Source: Anaerolineae bacterium (GTDB taxonomy: Bacteria > Chloroflexota > Anaerolineae > Promineifilales > Promineifilaceae). From it: 64,000 nt of DNA. Position 1 is the stretch's first letter. Every line of letters begins with the position of its first letter. The stretch spans positions 496,001-560,000 of the forward strand of contig JAMLHW010000002.1 in the NCBI GenBank assembly GCA_023954475.1, given 5' to 3'. Made by a program: the position numbers and the translations under genes. Of the stretch, positions 36,207 through 45,676 are shown piece by piece. Below the pieces are notes generated by a model. The model did not search any database, was not told where the DNA came from, and saw only the letters and a program-made list of their open reading frames with translations.

Positions 36207-37571
36207 CTATGCGGCTGGAATGACATCCAAACCACGCATGTAGGGGCGCAGCACCTCTGGAATGACGATCGAGCCATCCAGTTGTTGATTGTTTTCGATG
36301 AGGGCAATCATGATGCGTGGCAGCGCCAACCCACTGGCATTGAGTGTGTGGGGATAACGTAATTTACCACCATCTTTCGGCCGATATTTCACATTCGCCC
36401 GCCGCGCCTGAAAATCCTCACTGTTACTGATCGAGCTGACCTCCAGCCATTCATTGCAACCACTGGCCCACACTTCAATATCATAAGTCTTGGTCATGGC
36501 AAAGCTGCAATCACCGGCTGCCAACTCGACCAGACGATACGGCAGTTCAAGCGCGTTCACCACATCCAGCGCATGCTGCTTGAGTTGCTCGTGCACATCA
36601 TAGCTCACATCAGGATGGACAAACTGATACATCTCGACCTTGTCAAACTGGTGACCGCGCTTGATGCCGCGCACATCCTTGCCCGCGCTCATCTTCTCGC
36701 GCCGGAAACACGCCGTATGCGCCACCAGCTTAATCGGTAACTGGGCTTCATCGAGAATCTCGTCGGCAAACAGATTGGTCAACGCGATTTCGGCCGTTCC
36801 GAGAAACATGAAATCTTCTTCCGCATCGCGATAGATGTTGTCGAAAAACTTCGGCAACTGCCCCGCGCCTTCAAACACCTTTGAACGCACCATCAGCGGG
36901 AGGTAAATCTCCGTATAACCGTGCTCGAAAATGTGCATGTCGAGCATGAACTGGATCAACGCCCGCTGTAAACGCGCTCCCCACCCTTTGAGCAGGTAGA
37001 AGCGGCTGCCGCTCAGTTTGACACCGCGCTCAAAGTCGATAATGCTCAATTCCGGCCCTAAATCCCAGTGCGCCTTCGGTTCAAAGTCGAAGGTCGGTAT
37101 TGGTGCACCGGCCGGCTCATGGAAGATATTGCTGCTCTCATCAGCGCCGTCAGGAGTCGTCACATGCGGCAGGTTGGGAACCCATTTCTGCAACTCATAG
37201 AACCGCGTTTCGACGTCGCGCAGTTCGTCATCGAGGACGGCGATACGGTCGCCGATTTCTCCGGCATGGTTTTTGGTCGTTTCGGCTTGTGCCTCAAGTT
37301 GAGTCAATTCAGCTTGTCCGGCTTGTGCCTCGGCCGAATCGGCATCCAGCTTACCCAACTGTTTCTCAAGTTTCTTCGCTCTGCCGATCCAGTGACCAAT
37401 TTGCTTGCTGACAATATTGCGCTCGCGTCGCAGCTCTTCCACTTCGCCCAGAATTTCGCGGCGTCGCGTATCCAATGTCAAAATCTCATCTATCGGCGCC
37501 GTTTCACCCCGGCGTGCCAATTGTGCTTTGACGAACTCAGGTTTTTCACGAATCAAATTGATGTCCAACAT
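36207..37571 (-). CDS. serS: Seryl-tRNA synthetase
   Basis: A 454-residue class II aminoacyl-tRNA synthetase. The N-terminal MLDINLIREKPEFVKAQL begins the long antiparallel coiled-coil arm (about 25-115) that grips the tRNA-Ser extra arm. Motif 2 is AHTACFRREKMSAGKD and motif 3 is TLNASGLALPRIMIALIENNQ. Length is slightly above the typical 425. The start at 37571 has GGAGAGAG just upstream. Expression is predicted to be controlled by the T-box leader at 37657-37925, which senses uncharged tRNA-Ser. Confidence 0.97.
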   Translation of the reverse strand: MLDINLIREKPEFVKAQLARRGETAPIDEILTLDTRRREILGEVEELRRERNIVSKQIGHWIGRAKKLEKQLGKLDADSAEAQAGQAELTQLEAQAETTKNHAGEIGDRIAVLDDELRDVETRFYELQKWVPNLPHVTTPDGADESSNIFHEPAGAPIPTFDFEPKAHWDLGPELSIIDFERGVKLSGSRFYLLKGWGARLQRALIQFMLDMHIFEHGYTEIYLPLMVRSKVFEGAGQLPKFFDNIYRDAEEDFMFLGTAEIALTNLFADEILDEAQLPIKLVAHTACFRREKMSAGKDVRGIKRGHQFDKVEMYQFVHPDVSYDVHEQLKQHALDVVNALELPYRLVELAAGDCSFAMTKTYDIEVWASGCNEWLEVSSISNSEDFQARRANVKYRPKDGGKLRYPHTLNASGLALPRIMIALIENNQQLDGSIVIPEVLRPYMRGLDVIPAA

Positions 37572-37656
37572 GTCTCTCTCCGTTGTACGACAGATTTGCC
37601 ACCTGCCTCTGTTTTGCACGCAGTTGAAATCTCTGCAGTACAAATGGATCAAAAAA

Positions 37657-37925
37657 GCCCCCTCGTCAATTTACCCGGACGAGGGGGCTCGTGGTGCCAC
37701 CAGGCTTCGTGAAGTTTGACCGAATTCGGCCGAAAATCACCTCATATGCGCGATAGCGGGCGCGACCGGCTTGCCTTGTGATAAGCATTCTGTGATGCTC
37801 GTCGCCCCGTTCAATAGAGCCAGGCGAAACAGAATCAATTCGTTCTCGGCAGCGACTCCAGAGTGGATTTCAGATGGTTCTCGTGTCCGTTTGCACCTAC
37901 CACGAACTCTCTGTAACGATTACAT
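37657..37925 (-). ncRNA. T-box riboswitch leader of serS
   Basis: Reading toward serS, the T-box core TGGCACCACG (positions 37699-37690) sits in the antiterminator, followed by an 11-bp terminator stem GCCCCCTCGTC/GACGAGGGGGC (37657-37689) and six U residues. Upstream elements of stem I are visible, including AGAGAG near 37911 and ACTCTGGAGTCGC near 37860. I could not pin down the serine specifier codon by eye. Binding of uncharged tRNA-Ser should favour the antiterminator. A copy of TCGGCCGA (37725) lies inside the leader. Confidence 0.85.
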
Positions 37926-37970
37926 CTTACTTGTCTCTTTCAACGTCTTCTATGTCATATTGTGCTGCTC

Positions 37971-37999
37971 ATTATAGCGATTTGCCGTGTCAAGGTCAA
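37971..37999 (-). promoter_or_regulatory. Sigma-70-type promoter of the serS T-box transcript
   Basis: On the minus strand TTGACC (37999-37994) and TATAAT (37976-37971) are spaced by 17 bp, near-perfect -35 and -10 boxes. The predicted start of transcription is about 45 nt before the T-box stem I. Confidence 0.75.
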
Positions 38000-38040
38000 T
38001 TGCCGTTAATCGAGATCACAGTGATTCTGCCACGTTTCAC

Positions 38041-38868
38041 TCAGGTCAATTCGCGCCCACCGGTGAGATTGTAAGCCTGACCGGTGATGAATTCGGCCGA
38101 ATCAGACACCAAAAATGCCACCAGTTGCGCCACATCCTGCGGCGTTCCAATACGGCCTACCGGAATCCGCGACTCCAAATCACCGACGACATCGGCATAC
38201 TGCTTGCCCGTCATCGTCGATTCGAACTGCATCCCCCACTGCTTCATGCCCGTGTCAATGTCGCCCGGCAAAATCGCGTTGACTGTAATGCCAAATTCGC
38301 CGACTTCCTGTGCCAGTGACTGCGTCAGCGCAATGACGGCTGCTTTGCTGGCTGCGTAAGCCGACATGAAGATGCGTGGGCGCACGGCGGCGATGGAAGC
38401 CATGTTGACAATTCGGCCGAAAACGCGCTCGATCATCCCCGGCAACACCGCCTGACAACACAGAAACGTGCCGGTCGCGTTAATGTCGAGTGTCTTGCGC
38501 CAGACGTCTTCCGGCAATTGCAGTACCGGCAGCGGCATGATGATCACGCCGGCATTGTTGACGAGGATATCGATTCGGCCGAAACGCTCCATCACAGCCT
38601 GCACCATTGCATCAACCTGCTGCTTGTCCGTCACGTCCGCTTTGACTGGCAGCGACTTGACACCATGCTCGGCAATCCTGTCGGCTACAGTGACCAACTC
38701 ATCCCAATTCGGATTGCCACCGTGCGGTAAATTCGACGGCGCCGCACACAGATCGCTAACAGCGACGTTCGCCCCAGCTTGCGCCAAAATCATTGCCGAT
38801 GCCGCACCGATCCCATTCAGTCGTCCCGCGCCTGTAATCAGCGCAACTTTTCCCTTCAAATCAGACAT
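38041..38868 (-). CDS. Short-chain dehydrogenase/reductase
   Basis: A 275-residue classical SDR. The cofactor-binding motif is ALITGAGRLNGIGAAS (about 8-23), NNAG is at about 107, and the catalytic Ser and YxxxK are in MASIAAV and YAASK. The end TGGRELT is typical. Cofactor and substrate cannot be fixed; a 3-oxoacyl or polyol/aldehyde role is possible. It is the last of four leftward genes (ThDP enzyme, zinc dehydrogenase, UMF1-type transporter, this SDR), which suggests a shared catabolic task, although the hairpin at 38891 separates it from the transporter gene. Confidence 0.87.
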   Translation of the reverse strand: MSDLKGKVALITGAGRLNGIGAASAMILAQAGANVAVSDLCAAPSNLPHGGNPNWDELVTVADRIAEHGVKSLPVKADVTDKQQVDAMVQAVMERFGRIDILVNNAGVIIMPLPVLQLPEDVWRKTLDINATGTFLCCQAVLPGMIERVFGRIVNMASIAAVRPRIFMSAYAASKAAVIALTQSLAQEVGEFGITVNAILPGDIDTGMKQWGMQFESTMTGKQYADVVGDLESRIPVGRIGTPQDVAQLVAFLVSDSAEFITGQAYNLTGGRELT

Positions 38869-38890
38869 TTTTGACTCCCATTAGCGCCGA

Positions 38891-38921
38891 GAAGCCAAGT
38901 TTTTTGGAAAAACTTGGCTTC
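38891..38921. terminator. Perfect 14-bp hairpin between SDR and transporter genes
   Basis: GAAGCCAAGTTTTT and AAAAACTTGGCTTC flank a 3-nt loop. Its design (GAARCCRRGTTTTT arms) matches the hairpin at 15631-15662. It can terminate transcription in either direction and may belong to a small dispersed repeat family. Confidence 0.65.
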
Positions 38922-38930
38922 TGTGCTCAC

Positions 38931-40259
38931 CTAAACCTCTCCAGCCTCATCGACCAGAGCCGCCACCCGTGCCTTATCCTCATCCACCCATAGCAACACA
39001 ATCAATCCAATGATCAAAAACACGGCAATCGACAAAATCGCGTAGCGCTGACCGATTTGCTCTGCCAACAAATCCCCCTCACCCTGCCGGATCAAATACA
39101 ACGCCACTTCCGCGGCAATGAAACCATAAACCGTCGGTCCAATTAACGACGATGTCCGACCCGCAAATGCAAACAGGCCGTAAAATTCGGCACTCTTACC
39201 AGGTGGTGCAAAAAACGCCACCATCGTACGGCTGACCGACTGGATACCAGCCATCGCGATACCCGCAATTGCACCGACGACGAAGAAACCGGCCATCGTC
39301 TGCGTAAAGTACATCGCGATGATCACGACAATCATCAACAACAGAGATAGAATCAGCGTCGGTTTGCCACGGAATCGATCCACAGCTCGGCCGAAACCAT
39401 ACGCACCAATCACATTGGTAATCTGCACCACGATTACAAAAATAATCAACTGCTCCTGCTCCATGCCAAACAGCACCGCGCCGATGATCGCTGCAAAATC
39501 GAGCGCCATAATAACACCATCGTTGTAGATGATGAACGCCAGCATGAACTTGAGGAACTCTTTGAAGCCGCCCGCCGTGCGAATCGTGTGTTTCAACTGC
39601 TTGATCGCAATCGTCCAGGAATTATCGCCTGCCGGAATCGGCTTTGGTTTGGCGCGTTCCGGCAACCACAAAAAGATCGGGATCGCCGAAACGGCAAAGA
39701 ACACGGCCGTAATCACCAGTGAAAAGCGCACGATCAACGTGCCGCCAATCACGACGACCAACGGCAAAATCAGGAGCAGACAAATCACGCCGCCTGCCGT
39801 GCCAATCGCCCAACCATTACCCGAAATGTGCCCCATTTCATCCTGATCTGCGATTTCCGGTAACAAGCCATTGTAAAAAACCTGCGCCGCACGATAACCG
39901 ATCTCTGCCAGAATGAAAAACAGCATGCCGATAAAGACCGCACCGGGCGTGGCGAAAAAAAGCAAGGATGTAAAGACAACGGCCAATGATGTGAAGAAGA
40001 ACAGAAAGCGCTTCTTGGCTCCGGAATAGTCGGCAATGGCGCCGAGAAACGGCGACGAAACGGCGACGACGAGCATGGCGATAAAGACCGCAATGCCCCA
40101 TAGCCGTGTTCCCTCCGGGCCGCCGACCACTTCACCTTGAAAATAGGCCGAATAAACGGCGAGCAACACAACTGCTGCATAAGCCGAGTTGCCAAAATCG
40201 TACATGTACCACGACCAGCGCTCGCGCCGGGTGGACTTGGGTTGAGTTGTCGCTGCCAT
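38931..40259 (-). CDS. UMF1/Atg22-like major facilitator transporter
   Basis: About 442 residues with 12 predicted membrane helices. The N-terminal YMYDFGNSAYAAVVLLAVY is the hallmark of the UMF1 (unknown major facilitator 1) family, related to the fungal vacuolar amino-acid effluxer Atg22. The ATG at 40259 has GGAGGGAAC directly upstream; the longer frame to 40436 lacks support. Substrate is unknown. The gene sits between the SDR and the zinc dehydrogenase in one direction. Its leader contains the palindrome at 40277-40306. Confidence 0.86.
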   Translation of the reverse strand: MAATTQPKSTRRERWSWYMYDFGNSAYAAVVLLAVYSAYFQGEVVGGPEGTRLWGIAVFIAMLVVAVSSPFLGAIADYSGAKKRFLFFFTSLAVVFTSLLFFATPGAVFIGMLFFILAEIGYRAAQVFYNGLLPEIADQDEMGHISGNGWAIGTAGGVICLLLILPLVVVIGGTLIVRFSLVITAVFFAVSAIPIFLWLPERAKPKPIPAGDNSWTIAIKQLKHTIRTAGGFKEFLKFMLAFIIYNDGVIMALDFAAIIGAVLFGMEQEQLIIFVIVVQITNVIGAYGFGRAVDRFRGKPTLILSLLLMIVVIIAMYFTQTMAGFFVVGAIAGIAMAGIQSVSRTMVAFFAPPGKSAEFYGLFAFAGRTSSLIGPTVYGFIAAEVALYLIRQGEGDLLAEQIGQRYAILSIAVFLIIGLIVLLWVDEDKARVAALVDEAGEV

Positions 40260-40276
40260 GTTCCCTCCACTCTTTC

Positions 40277-40306
40277 TGTGGAACGGATTGACAATCCGTC
40301 CTACAG
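40277..40306. repeat. 30-bp palindrome with core ACGGATTGACAATCCGT
   Basis: Arms CTGTGGAACGGATTG and CAATCCGTCCTACAG match at 13 of 15 positions around a single central A (core 40283-40299 is perfect). The stop codon of the zinc dehydrogenase lies inside it. It could act as a weak terminator or be a dispersed palindromic repeat. Confidence 0.5.
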
Positions 40307-41506
40307 GGTAAATGCGACTTTGATCGAGCGCGAGTTGGCTTTGTCGATGGCCACCGCAAACGCCTCGCGATAATCGTCGAGCGCGAACGTATGCGTGAGC
40401 AATGGCTCCACGCGCAATAGGCCGTCGCGCATCCAACGTTGCGCCAGATCAAATGTCGAAACCGGCTCCCCAGCCCATTCGACCACATCATGACCAATTG
40501 CGCCAAGCAAATTGACTTCTTGATACCAAATTGGTGTCACGTCGAGCTTCATGCGGTGCAAATTGACGCCGACGATGACGACATCGCCGCCCGCCCGCGT
40601 CCAGCGCAGGGCATTGTTGAGCGTGGCTTCGATGCCGACGACGTCAAACGTCACATCGTAGCCGCCAAGTAGCATGCGATTATTGCCGCGTCCCGTGTAC
40701 ACTTGCGCGTTCGTGCGCGATCCGACGACAGCGTAGCCGTCTTCATGCGCCATGAACACATCGTCTGCGCCGAGTTCGCGTGCCAGCTCAGCTTGCCAGT
40801 CAAACTGAGCCACTGCTGTAATCAAACAGTCGGGTTGTAACGCACGGATCGCTTGTACCAACAGGAAACCGATTGTACCCATGCCAATGACAAGCACTTT
40901 TTCGCCAGGGTTCGGGATGCGTCGCCAGGCAGCATGAATCGCAACGGCGCACGGTTCCGTGAAAATCGCCTGTTCGTCGCTCAGTTCGGGCAGTACTTTG
41001 ACCAAACTGGATGCGGGTGTGATGAAGCTATCGCCGAATCCGCCGCCGACCGGCTTGAAATCGCGTGGTTCGGATGCGCGTTGGCACAGTACGCGATGAC
41101 CGCGTTTGCATGCAGGACACAATTCGGCCGAACCCCGCGCCAGACAATCATCCGCCCGGCCCCAACGCACAACCCGATCCCCGACCTGAAAATTGATCAC
41201 ATTTGCGCCCACTTCGACCACTTCGCCAACCATCTCGTGACCGAGATAGATGCGCTCATTGGACGGTAATGCCACAGGCGCGACATCCAACCCGGCATCG
41301 ACAAACAATTGATGCAGGTCGCTGCCGCAGATGCCGCACAACCGGTTGCGCACCCGCACAAATTCGGCCGAATCCAGCGGCGGATCAGCCATCTCAACCA
41401 GATGCAACGGCGACGTGCGGGCAAAATACGCACCACGCCACACTTTACCCAACACACGCGTCAAGACGATACGCGCCGGGTCGAGGTCGAGATACATAGT
41501 GCGCAT
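40301..41506 (-). CDS. Zinc-dependent medium-chain dehydrogenase
   Basis: About 401 residues of the MDR superfamily. The catalytic zinc ligands are in LCGICGSDLH and YLGHEMVGEV; a structural-zinc-like set of cysteines is in LCPACKRGHRVLC. The Rossmann motif is VLVIGMGTIGFLLVQAI. Such proteins oxidise polyols, sugars or secondary alcohols with NAD(P). The start is uncertain between 41506 and 41497, both inside MRTMYLDLD; the longer frame reaching 41944 overlaps the ThDP gene in another frame and is rejected. It belongs to the four-gene leftward cluster. Confidence 0.88.
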   Translation of the reverse strand: MRTMYLDLDPARIVLTRVLGKVWRGAYFARTSPLHLVEMADPPLDSAEFVRVRNRLCGICGSDLHQLFVDAGLDVAPVALPSNERIYLGHEMVGEVVEVGANVINFQVGDRVVRWGRADDCLARGSAELCPACKRGHRVLCQRASEPRDFKPVGGGFGDSFITPASSLVKVLPELSDEQAIFTEPCAVAIHAAWRRIPNPGEKVLVIGMGTIGFLLVQAIRALQPDCLITAVAQFDWQAELARELGADDVFMAHEDGYAVVGSRTNAQVYTGRGNNRMLLGGYDVTFDVVGIEATLNNALRWTRAGGDVVIVGVNLHRMKLDVTPIWYQEVNLLGAIGHDVVEWAGEPVSTFDLAQRWMRDGLLRVEPLLTHTFALDDYREAFAVAIDKANSRSIKVAFTL

Positions 41507-41573
41507 AGTATAGTGATAGAGTGTAGAGAAAGAGGAAGAAAGTGCTCCTCTATCTTCCGACTCTATCCTCTCC

Positions 41574-43307
41574 TTACATCTTGAAGTTTCCGGAACGCGC
41601 CGCCGCCCAGAGGTCGCTGCCCGGTGGCGTGACGTTGGCTTCAGGATCGACGTAAGCGTGAATGACGGCCGGTTTGCCGGACGCCATGGCGCGTTCAATG
41701 GCCGGGCCGAGTTCGTTGGCCGTGCTGACGCATTCGCCGTAACAGCCCATCGCTTCGGCAACTTTGTCGTAGCGAACGGGTGCGTGGTCGTGCATGAACC
41801 ACGGCGCTTCTCGGCCGAAAACGCGTTGCTGCGCCGTCTTTTCCATGCCGTATGCCCCGTCGACAGCGACGATGGCAACGACAGGCAAGTTGGTGCGCAC
41901 GGCCGATTCCAGTTCCTGAATATTGAAACCAAATGCGCTGTCACCCGACACGCAGAACACCGGTCTCTCTGGTGCAGCCAGTTTCGCGCCCAGTGCGTAA
42001 GGCAAGCCGGTGCCGAGATAGCCGAAATTGGCTGTGTACAACACCGATCGCTGCATCTTCGGTTTGATGTAGTTTTGCAGCCACATCACGGTATTGCCGC
42101 CGTCGAAAGCGACGATGGCATCGTCCGGGAAAACTTCGTTGCAGACTTCGACCAGTTGGCCGCTGACCATCGGTGAACGGTCGCGATCAGCTGTGATGGC
42201 GTCCAGTTTTTCCTGCCACTGGTTTTGCATGTGGCGCAGCATCATCAGGTTTTGATGCGGTGGGCGCGGTTCAGTCAGTTGCTTGACAGCATCGAGAATT
42301 TGTTTGGCGACGGTACGTGCGTCACCGATGAGGCCGAGATTAATCGGCCGATTGACGCCGATATTGGTCGGTTCGCTGTCGATTTGGACGGTAAACTGCT
42401 GATCGGGATCGCGCCATGCAGGCACTTTCCCCCACATTGCCAATTCACCAAACCGCGTGCCGACCGCCAATAGGCTGTCAGCCATCAGATGTGCAGCAAA
42501 ATTGGCCTGTGAAAGTGGGGCGAAGAATTGCGGATGTGTTTCGGGAATGATGCCGCGTGCGCTGATGTTGCACGTCACCGCTGCGCCGAGGTATTCGGCC
42601 AGTTCGAGAATGATATCGCCTGCGCCCGAACGGGTCGCGCCACCGCCGCAATGGATGTTGATAAAATCGGCCGAAACAAGCTTCTCAGCCGCCTGTTGTA
42701 CGAGATCGGACGGAGCGGCGGCCGGCTGTGTGATGCGATAACGCTCCGGCGACCAGAACTTGATGCCGGATGCATCGCCGCGCGCATTGAGTGCGTCTTC
42801 CGTGATGGCCAGGTAAACCGGCCCCGGCGCGCCGGAGGTGGCGACGCGGAACGCATGGCGCACCATGTCGGGAATGCGCTGCCAATGATCGACGCGGCCC
42901 GCCCATTTGACCGCATTGCGGAACAGCGCGACGTGGTCCGGCGACTGTGTGCCGCCCATGTGGCGGTAGTTATCGCTGACATCACTGCGCCGTATGGTCG
43001 TGATGGCGACTAATGGGACGCCTTCCGCCTGTGCGCAAATGACGCCGGAAAGCAGATTGGCCGCTCCCGGACCGGCGCAGGCCATGACGATGCCCGGCTT
43101 GCCGGTGACGCGAGCGTACCCTTCTGCAGCATGGGCGGCGGCGGCCTCGTGACGCGGCACGATAAGAGTCATACCAAATTCGTTGCCGAGGCGTTCGAGT
43201 GCTTCGAGAAAGATCATGTAGGTGCCATCGGTGATGGCGTGGATGTGTTGGATGTCTTCGGCGTGTAATGCGCGTAACAGCAGTTCGCCGCCGGTCATTT
43301 CAGTCAT
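41574..43307 (-). CDS. Thiamine-diphosphate enzyme of the acetolactate synthase / benzoylformate decarboxylase group
   Basis: A 577-residue three-domain ThDP enzyme. The activating Glu is in IVPRHEAAAAHAAEGYAR (about residue 53), the central domain runs about 190-320, and the C-terminal pyrophosphate/metal site is FCVSGDSAFGFNIQEL followed by VAVDGAYG. Sequence alone does not separate acetolactate synthase from oxalyl-CoA decarboxylase, glyoxylate carboligase or sulfoacetaldehyde enzymes. Absence of a small regulatory subunit gene nearby argues against a biosynthetic IlvB. It heads the leftward cluster with a dehydrogenase, a transporter and an SDR, suggesting catabolism. Confidence 0.87.
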   Translation of the reverse strand: MTEMTGGELLLRALHAEDIQHIHAITDGTYMIFLEALERLGNEFGMTLIVPRHEAAAAHAAEGYARVTGKPGIVMACAGPGAANLLSGVICAQAEGVPLVAITTIRRSDVSDNYRHMGGTQSPDHVALFRNAVKWAGRVDHWQRIPDMVRHAFRVATSGAPGPVYLAITEDALNARGDASGIKFWSPERYRITQPAAAPSDLVQQAAEKLVSADFINIHCGGGATRSGAGDIILELAEYLGAAVTCNISARGIIPETHPQFFAPLSQANFAAHLMADSLLAVGTRFGELAMWGKVPAWRDPDQQFTVQIDSEPTNIGVNRPINLGLIGDARTVAKQILDAVKQLTEPRPPHQNLMMLRHMQNQWQEKLDAITADRDRSPMVSGQLVEVCNEVFPDDAIVAFDGGNTVMWLQNYIKPKMQRSVLYTANFGYLGTGLPYALGAKLAAPERPVFCVSGDSAFGFNIQELESAVRTNLPVVAIVAVDGAYGMEKTAQQRVFGREAPWFMHDHAPVRYDKVAEAMGCYGECVSTANELGPAIERAMASGKPAVIHAYVDPEANVTPPGSDLWAAARSGNFKM

Positions 43308-43615
43308 GGCATGGCTCCAGAATGTAGTAGTTTGTTAGTTGGATAGTTGGGAAGTTGGTTGCAGTGCATCAGTGATCCTTCGCTATGGGCAACTCCGTCC
43401 ATTGTACCGCAACTGGAATGGGCTTTGCAGCGTATTTCGGCCGAATTTCGGGTGTCATATGTCATAGGTACTATGGCGGTGATCAGAACGAATTAACGCC
43501 ATCATGCGCGCATGACCGAGCGCAATCTACAACATTCGGCAGATTGAGAAATGCGGTAAAACGCGTATCCTTCAAGTCCGAATGGTCACCAACGATTGTA
43601 CGGAAGGGAATTCAC
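43308..43615. other. Divergent intergenic region
   Basis: No gene is supported in these 308 bp between the ThDP enzyme and the GNAT gene. It contains three spaced AGTTGG copies near 43335-43361 and one TTCGGCCGAA (43435), one of the few copies outside genes. I see no convincing promoter match. Confidence 0.4.
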
Positions 43616-44137
43616 ATGCTTATTCTGGAAACCAACCGACTGCAACTCAGACATCCAATCCAGGACGACCTTGAAGCCCTGTTTGCACTCTACCGCAATC
43701 CGGATATAAGCCGCTACATTCCGGACGCGCCGCAAACCGTTGAGGAAACGCAAGAAGAATTGGACTGGTTTCGCAATGGGCATCCACGCCATCCGGAGCT
43801 GGGATTGTGGGCAACGGTATTGAAGGAAAATGGCCGGTTTATCGGCCGATGTGGCCTACTTCCCTGGACAATCGATGGACAGTTAGAGGTTGAGATCGCT
43901 TACCTGATCGATCAGGCGTATTGGGGATTGGGTTTGGCCACCGAAGCGGCGCAGGCGATACGCGATTATGGCTTTTACCAGTTGAACCTGTCTCGGCTGG
44001 TAAGTTTGATTGACGCAGAAAATACGGCGTCGATCCGCGTTGCCGAGAAAATCGGTATGACGTTCGAAAAAGAGGGACGCGACGAAATAGGACCCTTTCA
44101 ACTCTACACAATCGAAAGAGACGAGCGAGACACCTGA
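43616..44137 (+). CDS. GNAT acetyltransferase (RimJ/RimL-like)
   Basis: A 173-residue GNAT protein. It begins MLILETNRLQLRHPIQDDLEAL, the usual entry into the RimJ/RimL fold, and has the acetyl-CoA-binding segment AYWGLGLATEAAQAIRDYGF followed by VSLIDAENTASIRVAEKIGM. It acetylates an amine, perhaps a protein N-terminus or small molecule. The ATG at 43616 has GGAAGGG upstream; the longer frame to 43385 has no start support. It is monocistronic. Confidence 0.88.
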   Translation: MLILETNRLQLRHPIQDDLEALFALYRNPDISRYIPDAPQTVEETQEELDWFRNGHPRHPELGLWATVLKENGRFIGRCGLLPWTIDGQLEVEIAYLIDQAYWGLGLATEAAQAIRDYGFYQLNLSRLVSLIDAENTASIRVAEKIGMTFEKEGRDEIGPFQLYTIERDERDT

Positions 44138-44275
44138 CAAAATGAGATCGCGGTTGTCCTTGATCTGATGTGGCCGCATACGGTCAATGTGTGGCACAAT
44201 TCACACCACCGATCAGCGCTGAATCACTCCATTTCGCACAAACACAGCGCGGTATAACGGAATCGTGACACGTTG

Positions 44276-45676
44276 ATGTATGATGCAGTCATAGTCGGCT
44301 CAGGACCAAACGGCCTGGCGGCGGCGATTACGCTGGCGCAGGCAGGACAATCGGTTGTCGTCATCGAAGGTGCGGAAACGGTCGGCGGCGGTATGCGTTC
44401 GGCCGAATTGACGCTACCGGGCTTCACACACGACATCTGCTCCGCCATCCACCCACTCGGCATGGGATCGCCATTCTTCCACAGTCTGCCCCTGGCCGAT
44501 TACGGCCTCGAATGGATTCAACCGGACATCCCACTGGCGCACCCGTTTGATGATGGGTCGGCGGCGGCGCTGCATCGATCACTAGACGCGACAGCAGCCA
44601 CACTCGGCGCAGACGGTGCAGCATACGTGCGGCTAATGGCGCCGTTTGTGCGCGATTACGACAAGATCGTGCATGCGTTTCTGGGGCCGCTGCGACTACC
44701 ACGTTATCCGTTGGCCATGGCGCGATTCGGATTAAAGGCGTTGTTTTCGGCCGAAAAACTCGCCCGTCGCTATTTCAAGCACGACCGCGCACAAGCGCTC
44801 TTCGCCGGATTAGCTGCGCACAGCATCATGCCGCTCGACAAGGCCGCCACAGCGGCATTCGGTCTGATGCTCGGCATCCTCGGTCACGCCGTGGGCTGGC
44901 CGCTGCCACGCGGCGGCAGCCAGAATCTGGCCAACGCCTTAGCCGCTTATCTTCACAGTCTGGGCGGCGAGATCGTCACCGGTCAATGGATCGCAGACCT
45001 AGGCGATCTGCCCCCTGCTCGCGCCACATTTCTCGATATTACCCCGCGTCAATTCCTGCATATGGCCGGCAATCGGTTACCGGGCGGCTATGAACGGCGT
45101 TTGCAACGCTATCGATATGGCCCAGGCGTGTTCAAAGTTGATTGGGCATTGAGCGAGCCGATTCCCTGGCGTGCAGTCGCACCACGACGCGCCGGAACTG
45201 TCCATCTCGGCCCGCTGCTCGGTGACATGGTCAATTCTGAACGTGCCATGTGGCACGGCCCGCCGTCGGCAACCCCGTACATAATCGTCGTGCAGCAAAC
45301 TCTGTTTGACGCTACGCGTGCGCCAGCGGGAAAGCACACGGGCTGGGCGTATTGTCACGTGCCGAACGGTTCGACAGAGGATATGACGCAAGCCATCGAA
45401 CAGCAGATGGAACGGTTTGCGCCGGGTTTTGGCGACATTGTGTTGGCGCGCCACACGATGACGACGCAGGCGTATGAACGCTACAATCCCAATTATGTGG
45501 GTGGTGATATCAACGGCGGGATTCAGGATTTACGGCAACTGTTTACGCGACCGGTGGCGCGGATCAATCCGTACAGCACGCCGCTGGAGCACGTTTATCT
45601 GTGCTCGTCAGCGACGCCGCCGGGCGGCGGTGTGCACGGGATGTGTGGCTATTTTGCGGCGCGTTCATTGCTTTAG
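44276..45676 (+). CDS. FAD-dependent oxidoreductase of the phytoene desaturase-like family
   Basis: A 466-residue flavoprotein. The dinucleotide motif is DAVIVGSGPNGLAAAITLAQAG with VIEGAETVGGG at the end of the second strand, and the C-terminal FAD segment is YLCSSATPPGGGVHGMCG. This layout is shared by CrtI-like desaturases, retinol-saturase-like and other NAD(P)/FAD oxidoreductases. No carotenoid genes are near, so the substrate is unknown. The start is the ATG at 44276; TTG 3 bp earlier is less likely. Its stop overlaps that of the convergent GT4 gene by 4 bp. Confidence 0.85.
   Translation: MYDAVIVGSGPNGLAAAITLAQAGQSVVVIEGAETVGGGMRSAELTLPGFTHDICSAIHPLGMGSPFFHSLPLADYGLEWIQPDIPLAHPFDDGSAAALHRSLDATAATLGADGAAYVRLMAPFVRDYDKIVHAFLGPLRLPRYPLAMARFGLKALFSAEKLARRYFKHDRAQALFAGLAAHSIMPLDKAATAAFGLMLGILGHAVGWPLPRGGSQNLANALAAYLHSLGGEIVTGQWIADLGDLPPARATFLDITPRQFLHMAGNRLPGGYERRLQRYRYGPGVFKVDWALSEPIPWRAVAPRRAGTVHLGPLLGDMVNSERAMWHGPPSATPYIIVVQQTLFDATRAPAGKHTGWAYCHVPNGSTEDMTQAIEQQMERFAPGFGDIVLARHTMTTQAYERYNPNYVGGDINGGIQDLRQLFTRPVARINPYSTPLEHVYLCSSATPPGGGVHGMCGYFAARSLL

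Noticed and set aside
40301-41944. Zinc dehydrogenase frame extended to 41944
   Set aside because: The added 146 residues are an antiparallel-gene shadow of the ThDP enzyme region, with low-complexity composition and no start support.
41574-43307. Acetolactate synthase of branched-chain amino acid synthesis
   Set aside because: No regulatory subunit or ilv neighbour is present; context with dehydrogenases and a transporter points to another ThDP reaction.
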